Of a stretch of 55,241 nt of DNA, positions 1 to 8,433 are shown piece by piece. Made by a program: the position numbers and the translations under genes. This DNA comes from Anaerolineae bacterium (lineage in GTDB: Bacteria; Chloroflexota; Anaerolineae; Anaerolineales; Anaerolineaceae). The number at the start of each line of letters is the position of its first letter. Position 1 is the stretch's first letter. Under the pieces are notes generated by a model. That model was not told the origin of the DNA and did no database searches. It was given only the letters and a program-made list of their open reading frames with translations. The DNA lies in NCBI GenBank assembly GCA_013178185.1, contig JABLXC010000024.1, positions 1 to 55,241 on the forward strand, written 5' to 3'.

Positions 1-2222
1 CCCACACTCAGCAGGATTCTGCCGTCGCGGCTGAAAACCAGATGGGTAATCCGTCCGGTGTGCGCCTGCCATTGCGAAATCACCTCCCCGTTTTCGATAT
101 CGAGCAAATAGAGCCGGCCGAAAAGATCGCCAGCCGCCAGCAGACAGCCTGCTGGGTTAAACTCCAGGCTTACTGTAAAGGTATCGATAGCGCCCTGAGC
201 CAAAACTTCTTTCGTGTTGGCGTTTTGGACATAGAACAGCCTAGATTGTCCTCCAGCCACCAGAGAGCCATCCGGACTGACAGCGATCGCCTCCAGAGTA
301 GAGGTATCGAGCTGCGCCGGAAAGTCTCTTAATAGGCTGCCCTTTTGGATATCCCAGAGATTAATTTTTCCCGATGAGTGGCTCGCCAGCCAGTTTCCAT
401 CCAGGCTGATCTTAACCAGACTCCCCCAATCTTCAAGGGTTTGCCTCACCTGACCGGTCTGGAGATCCTGGATGAGCAATTTCATATCCGTCACAAATTT
501 ATTTTGGTTCTGGGTTACCTGACTGGTGATCAAAATACCGGCATCCTGGTTCGCTGCGAAGGCTGAGTACGTATTGAATGTATCGGTTTTCTGGGGTTTG
601 CTTTCACCCAATCGCCACCATTTTATGGTTTCATCCAGCCCCGCGGAAACGAGATTGTTTTCATCTCTGCCAAAGGAAAGGCGCGCGACCCCAGCAACAT
701 GGGCATCTTCTATACTTTCCTTCACTGCGCTGCTTGATGGGTCCAGCACAGCCAGGGAACCGTCTGAAAAACCGGCGGCAAGCAGGTATTGTGATCCTTT
801 GTTATCCAGGGCGGCGGCGGTCACTTCTTGTGTGTTGTGTTCAAAGCTCTGAACCTCTATGCCCGTTTGGGTATCCCATAAGAGGATGCGGTTTGCGTAG
901 GCGACCGCAAGCAAGGAATCTGAACCGCCGGGTTTCATCGCGAGAAGTGGCGCCGGGCAGGATGGGCAGGATTGAAAATTTGCCATCCACGGCGCGGTTT
1001 CTTCCATTCCGAAAGAGCGGGCCGGCGCCTGGGTGTTTGCAGCGCTCCAGAAATCGAACTGGTTGGTTGTGAGCAAGCCCACCTCTGTGTTTGCGGCGTC
1101 GAGAACGAGGTTCAAAACCAGTTGAGCTGGATCTTTAAACACAAAATTGCGAAAACGGTTGATGCGGCTGGCATCCCACAAACCAATTTCGTAGCGGCCT
1201 TTAGGAACCGGGTTGCATCCCGGCGTGTCTTCCGTGCAGGGGGGATCCAGGTAAGAGATGTAGCAGGCCACCGCAAACATGCTGGTGCTGCTCCCATCCA
1301 CCTGGCAGGTGCCCAGGCTTAGCCTTTCCTTCGTGTAGGGATTCACTGCGGCGCTGAGCATTTGCCCGTTCACTGCGTTCCAAAGCCGGACATCCCCAAA
1401 GATGTTGACCGTTTGAAGGTTTCTGCTATCCGCGCTGTAAAAAATTCCGATCGTCTCGGGTGGGGCTTCGTTCCAAATTGAGAACGGTGAAGAGGCCTCG
1501 GTCTTTTTATATAATTCCCCCGAACTGAGATCGAATAACCTGAGGATCGTCTTGACCGGCCCGGGATTGCCGGAGGCATCGTATTCTAAAACATCTTCGA
1601 CCGCAGCCAGCATTTTTCCATCCGGGCTGATGGCGGATATGGCTCCGGCCTGTGGGATTGTTCGAATGGTTTTCCCTTCTTTGAGATCCCAGACCTGTGC
1701 CAGGGAGGATGAGCCGTCGCTCCCTGCCAGCCGGGCGCTGTCTGCGCTGAAGGAGAGGCTGGAAAACCGCCCGGTTGTTTCCAATTCCCAGATGATTTCG
1801 AGCGTTTCACCGTCGAGCACAACCAGGCCGCTCGAACCAGAGACGGCCAGAACCTGGCCATCGGGCGACCACGCCAGATCGTAGACTTTGCCAATCGGGG
1901 CAGGCTTTAGCTGGAAGAGTAGGCGAAGCTCGGTTTGAGTACTGGCAGTGATGGCCCAATCTCCGGAGGGTGGCGGAGGGAGTGGTGTGGTGGAAGAGGC
2001 AGGCGGGGGAGTTGAGCTGCTTTCGCTGCCAACCTGCGGAGAGGGTGAATCCTCACTTTCCTTTGTAATTCCAGCCGGTAGGGCCGCTGACTGATTTGAA
2101 TTGGCGGCGGCCTGAGAGTCGGTCGTCTCCGGCTGCCCGCCGCAGGCTGTAATGAGCGCCAGGAGTGAGAAGAACACGAAATATCGTAACAAAGCTCTCG
2201 AAACTTGTTTTCGAACAGGCAT
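1..2222 (-). CDS. WD40-repeat lipoprotein, 3' end cut by window edge
   Basis: I translated the minus strand by hand from the ATG at 2222 and found it open without a stop to base 1, about 740 codons, so the C-terminus lies outside the window. A signal peptide is followed by a lipobox (LITAC, Cys27), so the mature protein should be lipid-anchored on the outer face of the cytoplasmic membrane. Residues 28-80 are a Ser/Pro/Gln-rich linker. After that come WD40-like blades such as VYDLAWSPDGQVLAVSG, FSSLSFSADSARLAGS, ILLWDTQTG and INLWDIQKG, which form a beta-propeller used for protein binding. The start is supported by GGGGGTG just upstream. The ligand is unknown. The gene stands alone, with its own promoter-like sequence at 2290-2318. 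Open frames on the opposite strand across this stretch are shadows. Confidence 0.85.
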   Translation of the reverse strand, partial: MPVRKQVSRALLRYFVFFSLLALITACGGQPETTDSQAAANSNQSAALPAGITKESEDSPSPQVGSESSSTPPPASSTTPLPPPPSGDWAITASTQTELRLLFQLKPAPIGKVYDLAWSPDGQVLAVSGSSGLVVLDGETLEIIWELETTGRFSSLSFSADSARLAGSDGSSSLAQVWDLKEGKTIRTIPQAGAISAISPDGKMLAAVEDVLEYDASGNPGPVKTILRLFDLSSGELYKKTEASSPFSIWNEAPPETIGIFYSADSRNLQTVNIFGDVRLWNAVNGQMLSAAVNPYTKERLSLGTCQVDGSSTSMFAVACYISYLDPPCTEDTPGCNPVPKGRYEIGLWDASRINRFRNFVFKDPAQLVLNLVLDAANTEVGLLTTNQFDFWSAANTQAPARSFGMEETAPWMANFQSCPSCPAPLLAMKPGGSDSLLAVAYANRILLWDTQTGIEVQSFEHNTQEVTAAALDNKGSQYLLAAGFSDGSLAVLDPSSSAVKESIEDAHVAGVARLSFGRDENNLVSAGLDETIKWWRLGESKPQKTDTFNTYSAFAANQDAGILITSQVTQNQNKFVTDMKLLIQDLQTGQVRQTLEDWGSLVKISLDGNWLASHSSGKINLWDIQKGSLLRDFPAQLDTSTLEAIAVSPDGSLVAGGQSRLFYVQNANTKEVLAQGAIDTFTVSLEFNPAGCLLAAGDLFGRLYLLDIENGEVISQWQAHTGRITHLVFSRDGRILLSV

Positions 2223-2593
2223 TTCACCCCCATTTATTCTGCCGGGATGGGTTTTGAAATTACCAGTTTGCTGGTAACTGTATGAGACAATTATATAGAG
2301 AAAATTCAAAATTTTCTATACGCTGCTGGTATTCTAAAAGTTTTTGAAGTTCTGATAGCACTTGCTTACCCAGAAATAACCATAGAGCGAGAATGCAATG
2401 GTTTTCCCTTATTCAATTCGATTGCTGGCGGCGCAGAAGCGGTGAGGATTGCGGCTCACACCACCGGGTTTTAACCAATGCAGAATCGGACAATGTTTAG
2501 AAGCATTGCACTGAAATTTGGCAGAGGATATGGGGATTAAACCAAAGCAATTGCAGACGCCTGGTTTTCCTTTTTGCGGGGAGCGATACCAGC
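2223..2593. other. Intergenic region with two inverted repeats
   Basis: No gene is seen here. The stretch holds the promoter of the minus-strand lipoprotein gene. It also holds the perfect 7-bp inverted repeat TTACCAG-tttg-CTGGTAA at 2260-2277, which would sit in the lipoprotein mRNA leader, and the A/T-rich inverted repeat at 2294-2320. From 2501 the plus strand is open in the frame of the kinase remnant that follows, but I see no kinase similarity before about 2594. Confidence 0.5.
2290..2318 (-). promoter_or_regulatory. Likely sigma-70 promoter of the WD40 lipoprotein gene, overlapped by an inverted repeat
   Basis: Read on the minus strand there is a perfect -10 box TATAAT (2295-2290) and, 17 bases upstream, TAGAAA (2318-2313), which matches four of six -35 consensus bases. 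The inverted repeat TATAGAGAAAATT-caa-AATTTTCTATA (2294-2320) covers the same bases and could be an operator. Confidence 0.5.
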
Positions 2594-2995
2594 CTGATTG
2601 TACGGAGCGGTGAACTTGATCCAGGAAAATATCGAGCGATTTGTGAGGCGATTTTGGAAAAATTTCCTAACCTGAAGATGCAAGCGATCACCCTGCGGCA
2701 CAGTTACAATGCCAATCATAACGGCTGGTCGGGTTGTCTGCATGATCGCAAGAACTTTTATGCTGGTCCTTATTACGACATCACCCATATTATCGATCGG
2801 GTTGGGTCTGGCGGCTCTTTTTCTGGTGGTTTGATCTACCGGCTGGTGAATGGGTATGGCCCGAAAGACGCGCTAGATTTTGCGGTGGCAGCTTCGTGTC
2901 TGAAGCATTCGATCGTGGGAGATCTTAACCGTGTTTCAGTAGAAGAAGTGTTACGGCTGTTAGGAGGCGATCAATCCGGCCGGGTACAGCGGTAA
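2594..2995 (+). pseudogene. kdgK: Remnant of 2-keto-3-deoxygluconate kinase (C-terminal part only)
   Basis: The frame encodes what looks like the last 130 residues of a PfkB-family KDG kinase. It has a GELDPGKYRAI-type segment, then EKFPNLKMQAITLRHS, a substrate-side segment NGWSGCLHD, and the family C-terminus AVAASCLKHSIVGDLNRVSV ending GGDQSGRVQR. The N-terminal two thirds are absent: the frame upstream is unrelated and meets a stop at 2498. The anion-hole/catalytic motif normally reads GxGDSF, but here it is GSGGSF, so the catalytic Asp is Gly (codon 2813-2815). A TTG at 2654 could serve as a start, but a protein lacking the sugar- and ATP-binding core and the catalytic Asp cannot be a working kinase. 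I read it as a decaying gene. No KDG aldolase gene is nearby. Confidence 0.8.
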
Positions 2996-3115
2996 GGTGC
3001 TCTTGCTGGCTGGTTGAACCTGACCGCCGAAATTTTCTTGCTGGCGCTTTCTGCGTAAAAGACCTCATCGGCTTGAGAGTTCTCTAGGGTCTTCAAAATC
3101 CCTGAGGGGCGGGTA

Positions 3116-3124
3116 TGCTATAAT
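3116..3124 (+). promoter_or_regulatory. Extended -10 promoter for the DUF3592 gene
   Basis: TGCTATAAT is a perfect extended -10 element (TGn plus TATAAT). It lies 68 bases upstream of the DUF3592 start codon. No convincing -35 box is seen, which fits an extended -10 promoter. Confidence 0.5.
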
Positions 3125-3192
3125 GATTCCGTCCGGATCTACAGGGGCACTTCTTTCTTAACCGTTAAAAATCTTCGAACAGGGGTGTAAAG

Positions 3193-3714
3193 ATGGAAAA
3201 TGTACCGGTTGGCTTTGGTCTTCTTTGCGGCGGATTCTTCTTTCTGGTCACCCTGGCCATCGGCGGCGGGCTGGTGTTTTTTAACCTTCGAAGCCGCAGG
3301 AAGGCGGGACTCAGTCAGAACTGGCCGAGCGTGCAGGGGAAGGTAACTGTTTCAATGGTACGTGAGAGCTCCAGTACGGATGACGATGGCTACATCAGCA
3401 CGTACTACCACCCAAAGGTCGAGTTCGAATATGAAGTAGGAGGGCAGATTTATACCGGGAAGCATATATCCTTTGGCGGTTCCGCAGGTTACGGGAATCC
3501 CGCTCAGGCCAAAGCGAAATTAGAGCGTTACCCGGTTGGCGCCCCGGTTCAGGTTTATTACAACCCGGAAAGGCCTTCAGAGGCAGTGCTTGAACGCCAG
3601 GCCGGCGGCTTTAAATTGGGGATGACCATTGGTATTGCACTTTTGGCAATTAGCGCCTGTATTGGTTGCGTGATGGCAGTTGCCGTTATCCGTAATTTTA
3701 TCGGGGGTGGATAA
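3193..3714 (+). CDS. DUF3592 membrane protein
   Basis: The protein has 173 residues. A first membrane segment spans about residues 8-30, followed by a basic stretch (RSRRKAG). A globular domain of about 95 residues then shows the typical DUF3592 pattern: WPSVQGKVTVSMV, a YHPKVEFEYEVGG strand, an IYTGKHISFGG segment and YPVGAPVQVYYNPERPSEAVL. A second membrane segment closes the protein (about 140-168). The middle domain should therefore lie between two membrane helices. The molecular role of this family is unknown. The start is preceded by AGGGG. It converges with the Crp/Fnr gene, leaving only 22 bases between them. Confidence 0.85.
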   Translation: MENVPVGFGLLCGGFFFLVTLAIGGGLVFFNLRSRRKAGLSQNWPSVQGKVTVSMVRESSSTDDDGYISTYYHPKVEFEYEVGGQIYTGKHISFGGSAGYGNPAQAKAKLERYPVGAPVQVYYNPERPSEAVLERQAGGFKLGMTIGIALLAISACIGCVMAVAVIRNFIGGG

Positions 3715-3736
3715 AGGTAGGCGGGATTCCGAGGAT

Positions 3737-4420
3737 TTAACCTTTTGAATTGCGCGCCAGCTCTGCCAGACGCCCGTTATCGGTAATGCGGAATTCCGTG
3801 CGGGTGATATCGATAATGCCGTCGTCGGCAAAGCGATGCAGGAAACGGCAGACCATTTCGCGGGTAGACCCGATGCGCGCCGCCATTTCGTCCAGGGTCA
3901 GGCTGCGCGTGATGGCGCCCATTGCGCTGTTCGAGCTCGTCTCTATGAGGAGTTTTGCAAGACGCCCTGCAACGGGTTGAAAGGCCATCTCTTCCAGGAT
4001 TTCGCTGGCGCGCGCCATTTTCTTGATCATCATGCGCGCCAGTTCCCAGGCAAAGGCGCCTTCTTTCTCGAGCAGCGGATGCATTTGTTCTCGCGACCAG
4101 AGATAAATCCGGGTCGATTTGATTGCCTCTAAGGAAACGGGCATTGTCATATCTTCATAGAAAAATGCCAATCCCCAAAAAATATCTCCCTTTTCAAAGG
4201 TCGTCACAACCAGGCTCCGTCCCTCCACGGAACTTTTTCTGGCACTTACGCCTCCTTCGGCTACGATAAAGAGGTAAGGCCAAAAGTCCCCCACCATCGC
4301 GATGGTTTCTCCCTTTTGGTAGTGGCGTTTGATGGCTTCTTGCAGCAAGGCGTCGCGTTTTGGCTGCGGCAGCACGGCAAAGACTGGATTTTGGGCAAGC
4401 AATTTGTCGGCTGAAGTCAT
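3737..4420 (-). CDS. Crp/Fnr family transcriptional regulator
   Basis: The protein has 227 residues from the chosen ATG at 4420, which has AGGGAGAAAAG directly upstream; a longer frame to 4501 lacks such a site. The N-terminal half is a cyclic-nucleotide-binding-type beta-roll (HYQKGETIAMVGDFWPYLFI, then FEKGDIFWGLAFF), followed by the long dimer helix. The C-terminal winged helix-turn-helix (TLDEMAARIGSTREMVCRFL) is the Crp/Fnr DNA-binding fold. I see no Cys cluster of the Fnr iron-sulfur type, so it probably senses a small ligand or another cue. A possible promoter (TGTAAA, 17 bases, TATAGT on the minus strand) lies at 4440-4468. The ligand and targets cannot be told from sequence. Confidence 0.9.
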   Translation of the reverse strand: MTSADKLLAQNPVFAVLPQPKRDALLQEAIKRHYQKGETIAMVGDFWPYLFIVAEGGVSARKSSVEGRSLVVTTFEKGDIFWGLAFFYEDMTMPVSLEAIKSTRIYLWSREQMHPLLEKEGAFAWELARMMIKKMARASEILEEMAFQPVAGRLAKLLIETSSNSAMGAITRSLTLDEMAARIGSTREMVCRFLHRFADDGIIDITRTEFRITDNGRLAELARNSKG

Positions 4421-4616
4421 TCTTTTCTCCCTTGCCCATACTATACCATATTCGAAGGAGCCTTTACATCGCAGAGCGGCGTTCAATTTGCTAAAAGGCA
4501 ATGCAAAAATCCTGGCGGGGTGCTATAAACCTGTGTTGAGAGCCAGAGGTTTGTCTTTAATTCCACTGGGAGCCAAATTTTTCGAGGGAAACTTTTTTGT
4601 TGGGGAGGAAACGATT

Positions 4617-5033
4617 ATGCATTCACGTACAACCTTGACCATCTTGCTGCTCATGTTATTTTTAACAGCCTGCCAACCGGCCAAGCCAGCGTGTCAGCCC
4701 GACGCCATCACATATCAAAAAAGCACAACGCCATTTCCTGAACCGACTCCGGCGATGGGCGCAGCGCTGCCGGAGCAGGTAGAGATTGACGGCAAGATGA
4801 TGGAATTCGACCAGGTGATTCATGGGCCGCTTTGCAACAATACCCTGAGTGGACAAGTGTATATTGCTTGTGATATTGTCGTCGCTGAATGGAAGGACAA
4901 ACCAAACTTCCTCGACGGCTGCAATTTTGTGGTTGAACCGGGTACGATAATCTACGTCGCCGCGCATCAGAATGCCGCTTATTATAAGGGTTGCGCATCC
5001 TGCCATGTTTCGGGTGAAGGCGTAAAGCCTTAA
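4617..5033 (+). CDS. Small lipoprotein with C-terminal CxxCH motif
   Basis: The ATG at 4617 is preceded by GGGGAGG and gives 138 residues; the frame is open further upstream but without a translation signal. A signal peptide ends in the lipobox LTAC (Cys19), so the product is probably a membrane-anchored extracytoplasmic lipoprotein. A Pro/Thr-rich linker is followed by a compact region with several Cys (LCNNTLSG, YIACDIVV, LDGCNFVV). The C-terminus reads YYKGCASCHVSGEG, where CASCH has the form of a c-type haem attachment site. I do not recognise the family. The motif could bind haem or may be part of a disulfide or metal site. It is followed by a terminator and then a membrane protein. Confidence 0.75.
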   Translation: MHSRTTLTILLLMLFLTACQPAKPACQPDAITYQKSTTPFPEPTPAMGAALPEQVEIDGKMMEFDQVIHGPLCNNTLSGQVYIACDIVVAEWKDKPNFLDGCNFVVEPGTIIYVAAHQNAAYYKGCASCHVSGEGVKP

Positions 5034-5066
5034 TTTTCCCGAACGAATAGGGAAACAGCGCAGAAC

Positions 5067-5094
5067 CGAGGGTGATCAAATCCCCTCGATTTTG
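5067..5094 (+). terminator. Rho-independent terminator after the CxxCH lipoprotein gene
   Basis: The stem CGAGGG (5067-5072) pairs with CCCTCG (5083-5088) around a 10-base loop and is followed by ATTTT. Flanking CGCA and TGCG can extend the stem. It lies 34 bases past the stop codon. Confidence 0.6.
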
Positions 5095-5164
5095 CGTTAA
5101 AGCAAATCACCGACAGGGTGTTTGTGATATTTTGTACATAATCATAAATCATAATGGGAGGAGC

Positions 5165-5947
5165 ATGAAAATGGTCAAAAATAATCGTTTGGGGGGGATA
5201 CTATGCATTCTTGGGACGCTGATGGGTCTCATCGGGCATTACATCCTATTCCTCAGATGGTATCTCATTGGAATGACAGCCGAATCGGCAGAGCCGGGCT
5301 GCGAAATCTTGTTGAAATATATCCACCCTGCACTGGCGGACCTTGGGATCCTGGCTGCCGTACTGATGGCGGTGAGCGCCTATGGTTTTTTCTTGAAAAA
5401 GAATTGGGCTTTCCTGCTTTCGATCATCGGCGTTGTCATTGCTCTGTTGAGTAGCTGGTTTATCAATATCCCGTTCATGGCTGCGGGGCTGCCTCCTGTT
5501 TATTTCCCGCTCTTTTTCCCTTATTTGCTGCTCTTCTTCCTCATGCTGCGGTTGGTTGTAATCCGGCAGTGGTCGCTTGTTTTGCTGGCTTTGGGCACCG
5601 GCATGGCTTACATCTTCTGCTTCATGAACGGCGTTTCGAGCACCAGTCGCATCATCACGGTGGGGGCCCCGATCTTTGTGCTGGTTGACGGTTTGCACTG
5701 GTTTGCTATGGCAGGCTGGGCGGTTGTAACCGTCGGTATTTTGTTGAGCCCGAAGGAGTGGATGCGCGTGCTGGGTCTGACCGCGGGCGCGCTCGAACTG
5801 GCTGTTGGCATTCCCCTGGCGGTTGTCACGGCCTCTCAACTGGGACGTTTTTCGCTGTTTGCGCTGGCGCCGATTTCATGCCTGATCTTGATTGTCATTC
5901 TGGTCTGGCCAAATCTCTGGCAGCGGCTAACGGGCTCGGCGGAATGA
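5165..5947 (+). CDS. Multipass membrane protein of unknown function
   Basis: The ATG at 5165 has a strong ribosome site (GGGAGGAG) just upstream, giving 260 residues; longer in-frame starts have none. The protein is almost entirely hydrophobic, with roughly seven to eight membrane segments and short basic or aromatic loops such as LKKNWAF, RQWSL and SPKEWMR. I recognise no conserved domain or catalytic motif. It lies between the CxxCH lipoprotein and a UbiA-type prenyltransferase on the same strand. It could be a small energy-metabolism or sensor membrane protein, but nothing in the sequence decides this. Confidence 0.75.
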   Translation: MKMVKNNRLGGILCILGTLMGLIGHYILFLRWYLIGMTAESAEPGCEILLKYIHPALADLGILAAVLMAVSAYGFFLKKNWAFLLSIIGVVIALLSSWFINIPFMAAGLPPVYFPLFFPYLLLFFLMLRLVVIRQWSLVLLALGTGMAYIFCFMNGVSSTSRIITVGAPIFVLVDGLHWFAMAGWAVVTVGILLSPKEWMRVLGLTAGALELAVGIPLAVVTASQLGRFSLFALAPISCLILIVILVWPNLWQRLTGSAE

Positions 5948-6108
5948 GGTTGAGCGTCACTAGCGCACCCTGCGCGGCGAAGCAACGACATGTACGAGGA
6001 CAGTCTGTGGGTCTGGCAACGAAATAACGCCTCCGACCTGTCTCAGCCCGGCAGTGGGTTTTCGCTGCACCCGTTGCAGTTTTTTAGATCGTGCGATAGG
6101 GATTGCTG

Positions 6109-6963
6109 GTGAACCGCTTGAAAAGAAAGCTTGCCCTTTATTGGAAGTTGATTAAAAGCCTGCAAACCGGTTTGCTGCTGGCTACCGGTTTGTCAGGCTA
6201 TATGAGCGCGCGCTGCCCGATCTTCAACCTTGCTACGCTATTTTCCATCGCCGGCAGCCTGTTTCTTGCCATCAGCGGCAGCACGGTGCTGAATATGTGG
6301 TATGACCGGGACATTGATGCGCGGATGAAGCGCACATGCGCACGCCCGCTGGCTTCGGCGCAGATTTCTCCCCGCGAAGCGCTGGCGACAGGAGTGATCC
6401 TCTCGACCGCCGGTGTGGTTTGGGCGGTGTATCTCGATAGGTTATTTGGTGCAATTGTGTTTGCCGGACTGTTTTTTGATGTTTTCTTTTATACCGTCTG
6501 GCTTAAACGCCGGACCTGCTGGGCAATCCTGTGGGGTGGAATCTCTGGGGGGATGCCGGTGCTGGCAGGGCGCGCTTTGGCGGTGGGGGGCATGGATTGG
6601 GTAGCTGCGGCGCTGTCGCTGGCGGTTTTGTTCTGGATCCCGACCCACATTCTGACTTTCAGTATGCGTTACCACGGGGATTACCGGGCGGCCGGAATCC
6701 CCACATTCCCATCTACGTATGGGTTTCGCTTTACACGTATTACCATTGCCGTGTCCAGCGTACTGGCCGCGCTGATGATGGGGCTGGCCGGTTACGGGAT
6801 CGGCATGCATTGGGGTTACCTGCGGCTGCTGGTAGTGCTTTCGGCGCTGCTGTTATTCCTGGCTGTTTTTAGCCTGCTACGCCCATCAGAAAGATTGAAT
6901 TACCGATTATTTAAATTCGCATCCCTTTATATGCTTGGTTCAATGGTATTAATGATGGTCTGA
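6109..6963 (+). CDS. UbiA-family prenyltransferase (CtaB/haem O synthase-like)
   Basis: These integral membrane enzymes transfer a prenyl chain from a diphosphate to an aromatic or haem acceptor. The protein has 284 residues with about eight or nine membrane segments. The first Asp-rich motif NMWYDRDIDARMKRT, followed by RPLAS, matches the CtaB branch, as does FFYTVWLKRRTCWAILWGG. The second motif region (MRYHGDYRAAGIPTFP) is also CtaB-like. The GTG at 6109 is preferred because AGGG lies nine bases before it; a TTG at 6103 is an alternative. No cytochrome oxidase gene is in the window, so haem O synthesis is plausible but not shown. Only 12 bases separate it from the convergent oxidase gene. 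Confidence 0.85.
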   Translation: MNRLKRKLALYWKLIKSLQTGLLLATGLSGYMSARCPIFNLATLFSIAGSLFLAISGSTVLNMWYDRDIDARMKRTCARPLASAQISPREALATGVILSTAGVVWAVYLDRLFGAIVFAGLFFDVFFYTVWLKRRTCWAILWGGISGGMPVLAGRALAVGGMDWVAAALSLAVLFWIPTHILTFSMRYHGDYRAAGIPTFPSTYGFRFTRITIAVSSVLAALMMGLAGYGIGMHWGYLRLLVVLSALLLFLAVFSLLRPSERLNYRLFKFASLYMLGSMVLMMV

Positions 6964-6975
6964 TGGCAGAGGATG

Positions 6976-8388
6976 CTACTCGAATATCTTATCGGGATTG
7001 AGGATTAAGTTCGGGTCGAACACAGATTTAATTTGCCTGGAAAGTGCGTTGATCCGTTGATCCATCACCCTGCTCAGGTAACCGCGTCGCTTGATGCCAA
7101 TGCCATGCTCGCCGCTGATCGTCCCACCCAGGCTGGTGACATAACTGTAGAGTTCTTTCAACGCCTCGTCCTCTGCCCGGTACCATTCCTCCAGCGAGGT
7201 TTCTGGGCGCTTGAGCAAGGTGGCGTGCAAATTCCCGTCCCCGGCGTGGCCATAGCAGGGGATCAGGAGATTGTACTTTTCCGCCAGCGCATGCACTTCG
7301 GCTACCAAATTCGGTATCAGCGCAATAGGGACCACCACATCTTCAACGCTCTGCACCAGGCTGAAAGCCCTTAGCCCTTCAGGGATGCTGTGGCGGATGG
7401 CCCAGATTCGGTCCTGGCTGGCCCTGTCGGAACCGACATAAACTTCTAAGGCGTCCTTCTCCATGCAGAGCTCCCCGATCCGCTCCATTTCCTTATCAAT
7501 TTCTTCTTCATTGACGCCATCCAGCTCTATGAGGAGCGCGGCGCCAGCGTTCTGGTACGGCAGGTTGTCCTTCAAAATATCGCATCCCATTTTCAAGGAA
7601 AGGTGATCAATGAACTCGAGGGCGGCGGGGATGATATGGAGTTTTGTGATGATTTCGGGGACTAATTGAATGGGGGTCGGGACATCTTTGAAAAGAACTA
7701 ACAGGTCTCTTTTTACCGTGGGCACAGGCAGCAGCCGCAGAAAGATCTTTGTAAAAATTCCAAGCGTCCCCTCGGAGCCAACCAATAAATGGAGGAGATT
7801 GTATCCGGCAACGTCCTTGACGCATTTTCCGCCAAACTGGACGATCTCGCCATCTGGCAGGACCGTTTCCAGCCCAAGCACATAGCGATCGGTAACGCCA
7901 TATTTGACCGCTTTTGCGCCTCCGGCGTTTTCGGCGATATTTCCGCCGATGAAACAGGTATCTGCGCTGTAGCCGGCAAACATCAGGCCATCCTTCTTCA
8001 GAGTTTCATTGATGGCGCTGGTCACAACGCCAGGCTCGACCACCACCACCATATTGGCATGGTCAATTTCCAGGATCTGGTTCATCCGCTCCAGCGCCAG
8101 GACGATCCCACCATAGATCGGTATTGCGCCGCCAGATTCTCCAGAACCCGCCCCACGCGGCGTGACCGGGATCAGTTCTCTGTTTGCCAGTTTCAAAATG
8201 TCGGATATCTCTCTGGCTGTTTTTGGTTTGACGACAACCTCGGGCATTTTTGCCAGCCGACTGTCGGGGATTTCATCATGCGAGTACATCTCGAGCAGAT
8301 TGGCATCGCCGTAGATGACGTGTTTGCTGCCAACGATGGCTCGCAATTCTTCCACAATGGCGGGGGTTACCTTTTGATAGCGCAGCAT
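6976..8388 (-). CDS. glcD: FAD-binding 2-hydroxyacid oxidase, GlcD-like
   Basis: The protein has 470 residues. The ATG at 8388 is chosen because GGAGGT lies five bases upstream; a GTG four codons earlier is possible. The N-terminal PCMH-type FAD domain shows VTPRGAGSGESGGAIPIYGG, VVVEPGVVTSAIN and GGNIAENAGGAKAVKYG. The C-terminal cap and oxidase domain ends with YGHAGDGNLH and ISGEHGIGIKR, as in glycolate and D-lactate dehydrogenases. It should oxidise a 2-hydroxy acid to a 2-oxo acid and pass electrons to a quinone or iron-sulfur partner; no GlcE or GlcF gene is beside it. It follows the HisD-like gene by 45 bases on the same strand, so the two probably act on one pathway. Confidence 0.85.
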   Translation of the reverse strand: MLRYQKVTPAIVEELRAIVGSKHVIYGDANLLEMYSHDEIPDSRLAKMPEVVVKPKTAREISDILKLANRELIPVTPRGAGSGESGGAIPIYGGIVLALERMNQILEIDHANMVVVVEPGVVTSAINETLKKDGLMFAGYSADTCFIGGNIAENAGGAKAVKYGVTDRYVLGLETVLPDGEIVQFGGKCVKDVAGYNLLHLLVGSEGTLGIFTKIFLRLLPVPTVKRDLLVLFKDVPTPIQLVPEIITKLHIIPAALEFIDHLSLKMGCDILKDNLPYQNAGAALLIELDGVNEEEIDKEMERIGELCMEKDALEVYVGSDRASQDRIWAIRHSIPEGLRAFSLVQSVEDVVVPIALIPNLVAEVHALAEKYNLLIPCYGHAGDGNLHATLLKRPETSLEEWYRAEDEALKELYSYVTSLGGTISGEHGIGIKRRGYLSRVMDQRINALSRQIKSVFDPNLILNPDKIFE

Positions 8389-8433
8389 ATTGACCTCCAC
8401 AACGAAGTAATCTGTCTGGTGGAATTCTGAGTT

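Noticed and set aside
42-1884. Several plus-strand open frames of 60-160 codons in the first 2 kb
   Set aside because: They lie opposite a continuous minus-strand frame with a signal peptide and WD40 blades, and none shows a ribosome site or a recognisable protein pattern.
5246-5839. A 197-codon minus-strand open frame opposite the membrane protein gene
   Set aside because: Its composition (very rich in His, Gln and Arg) is that of an antisense shadow; the plus-strand gene has a strong ribosome site and a clear membrane pattern.
6109-6963. Naming the prenyltransferase ctaB
   Set aside because: The Asp-rich motif fits, but no cytochrome oxidase or haem A synthase gene is in the window, so haem O synthase is left as a possibility.
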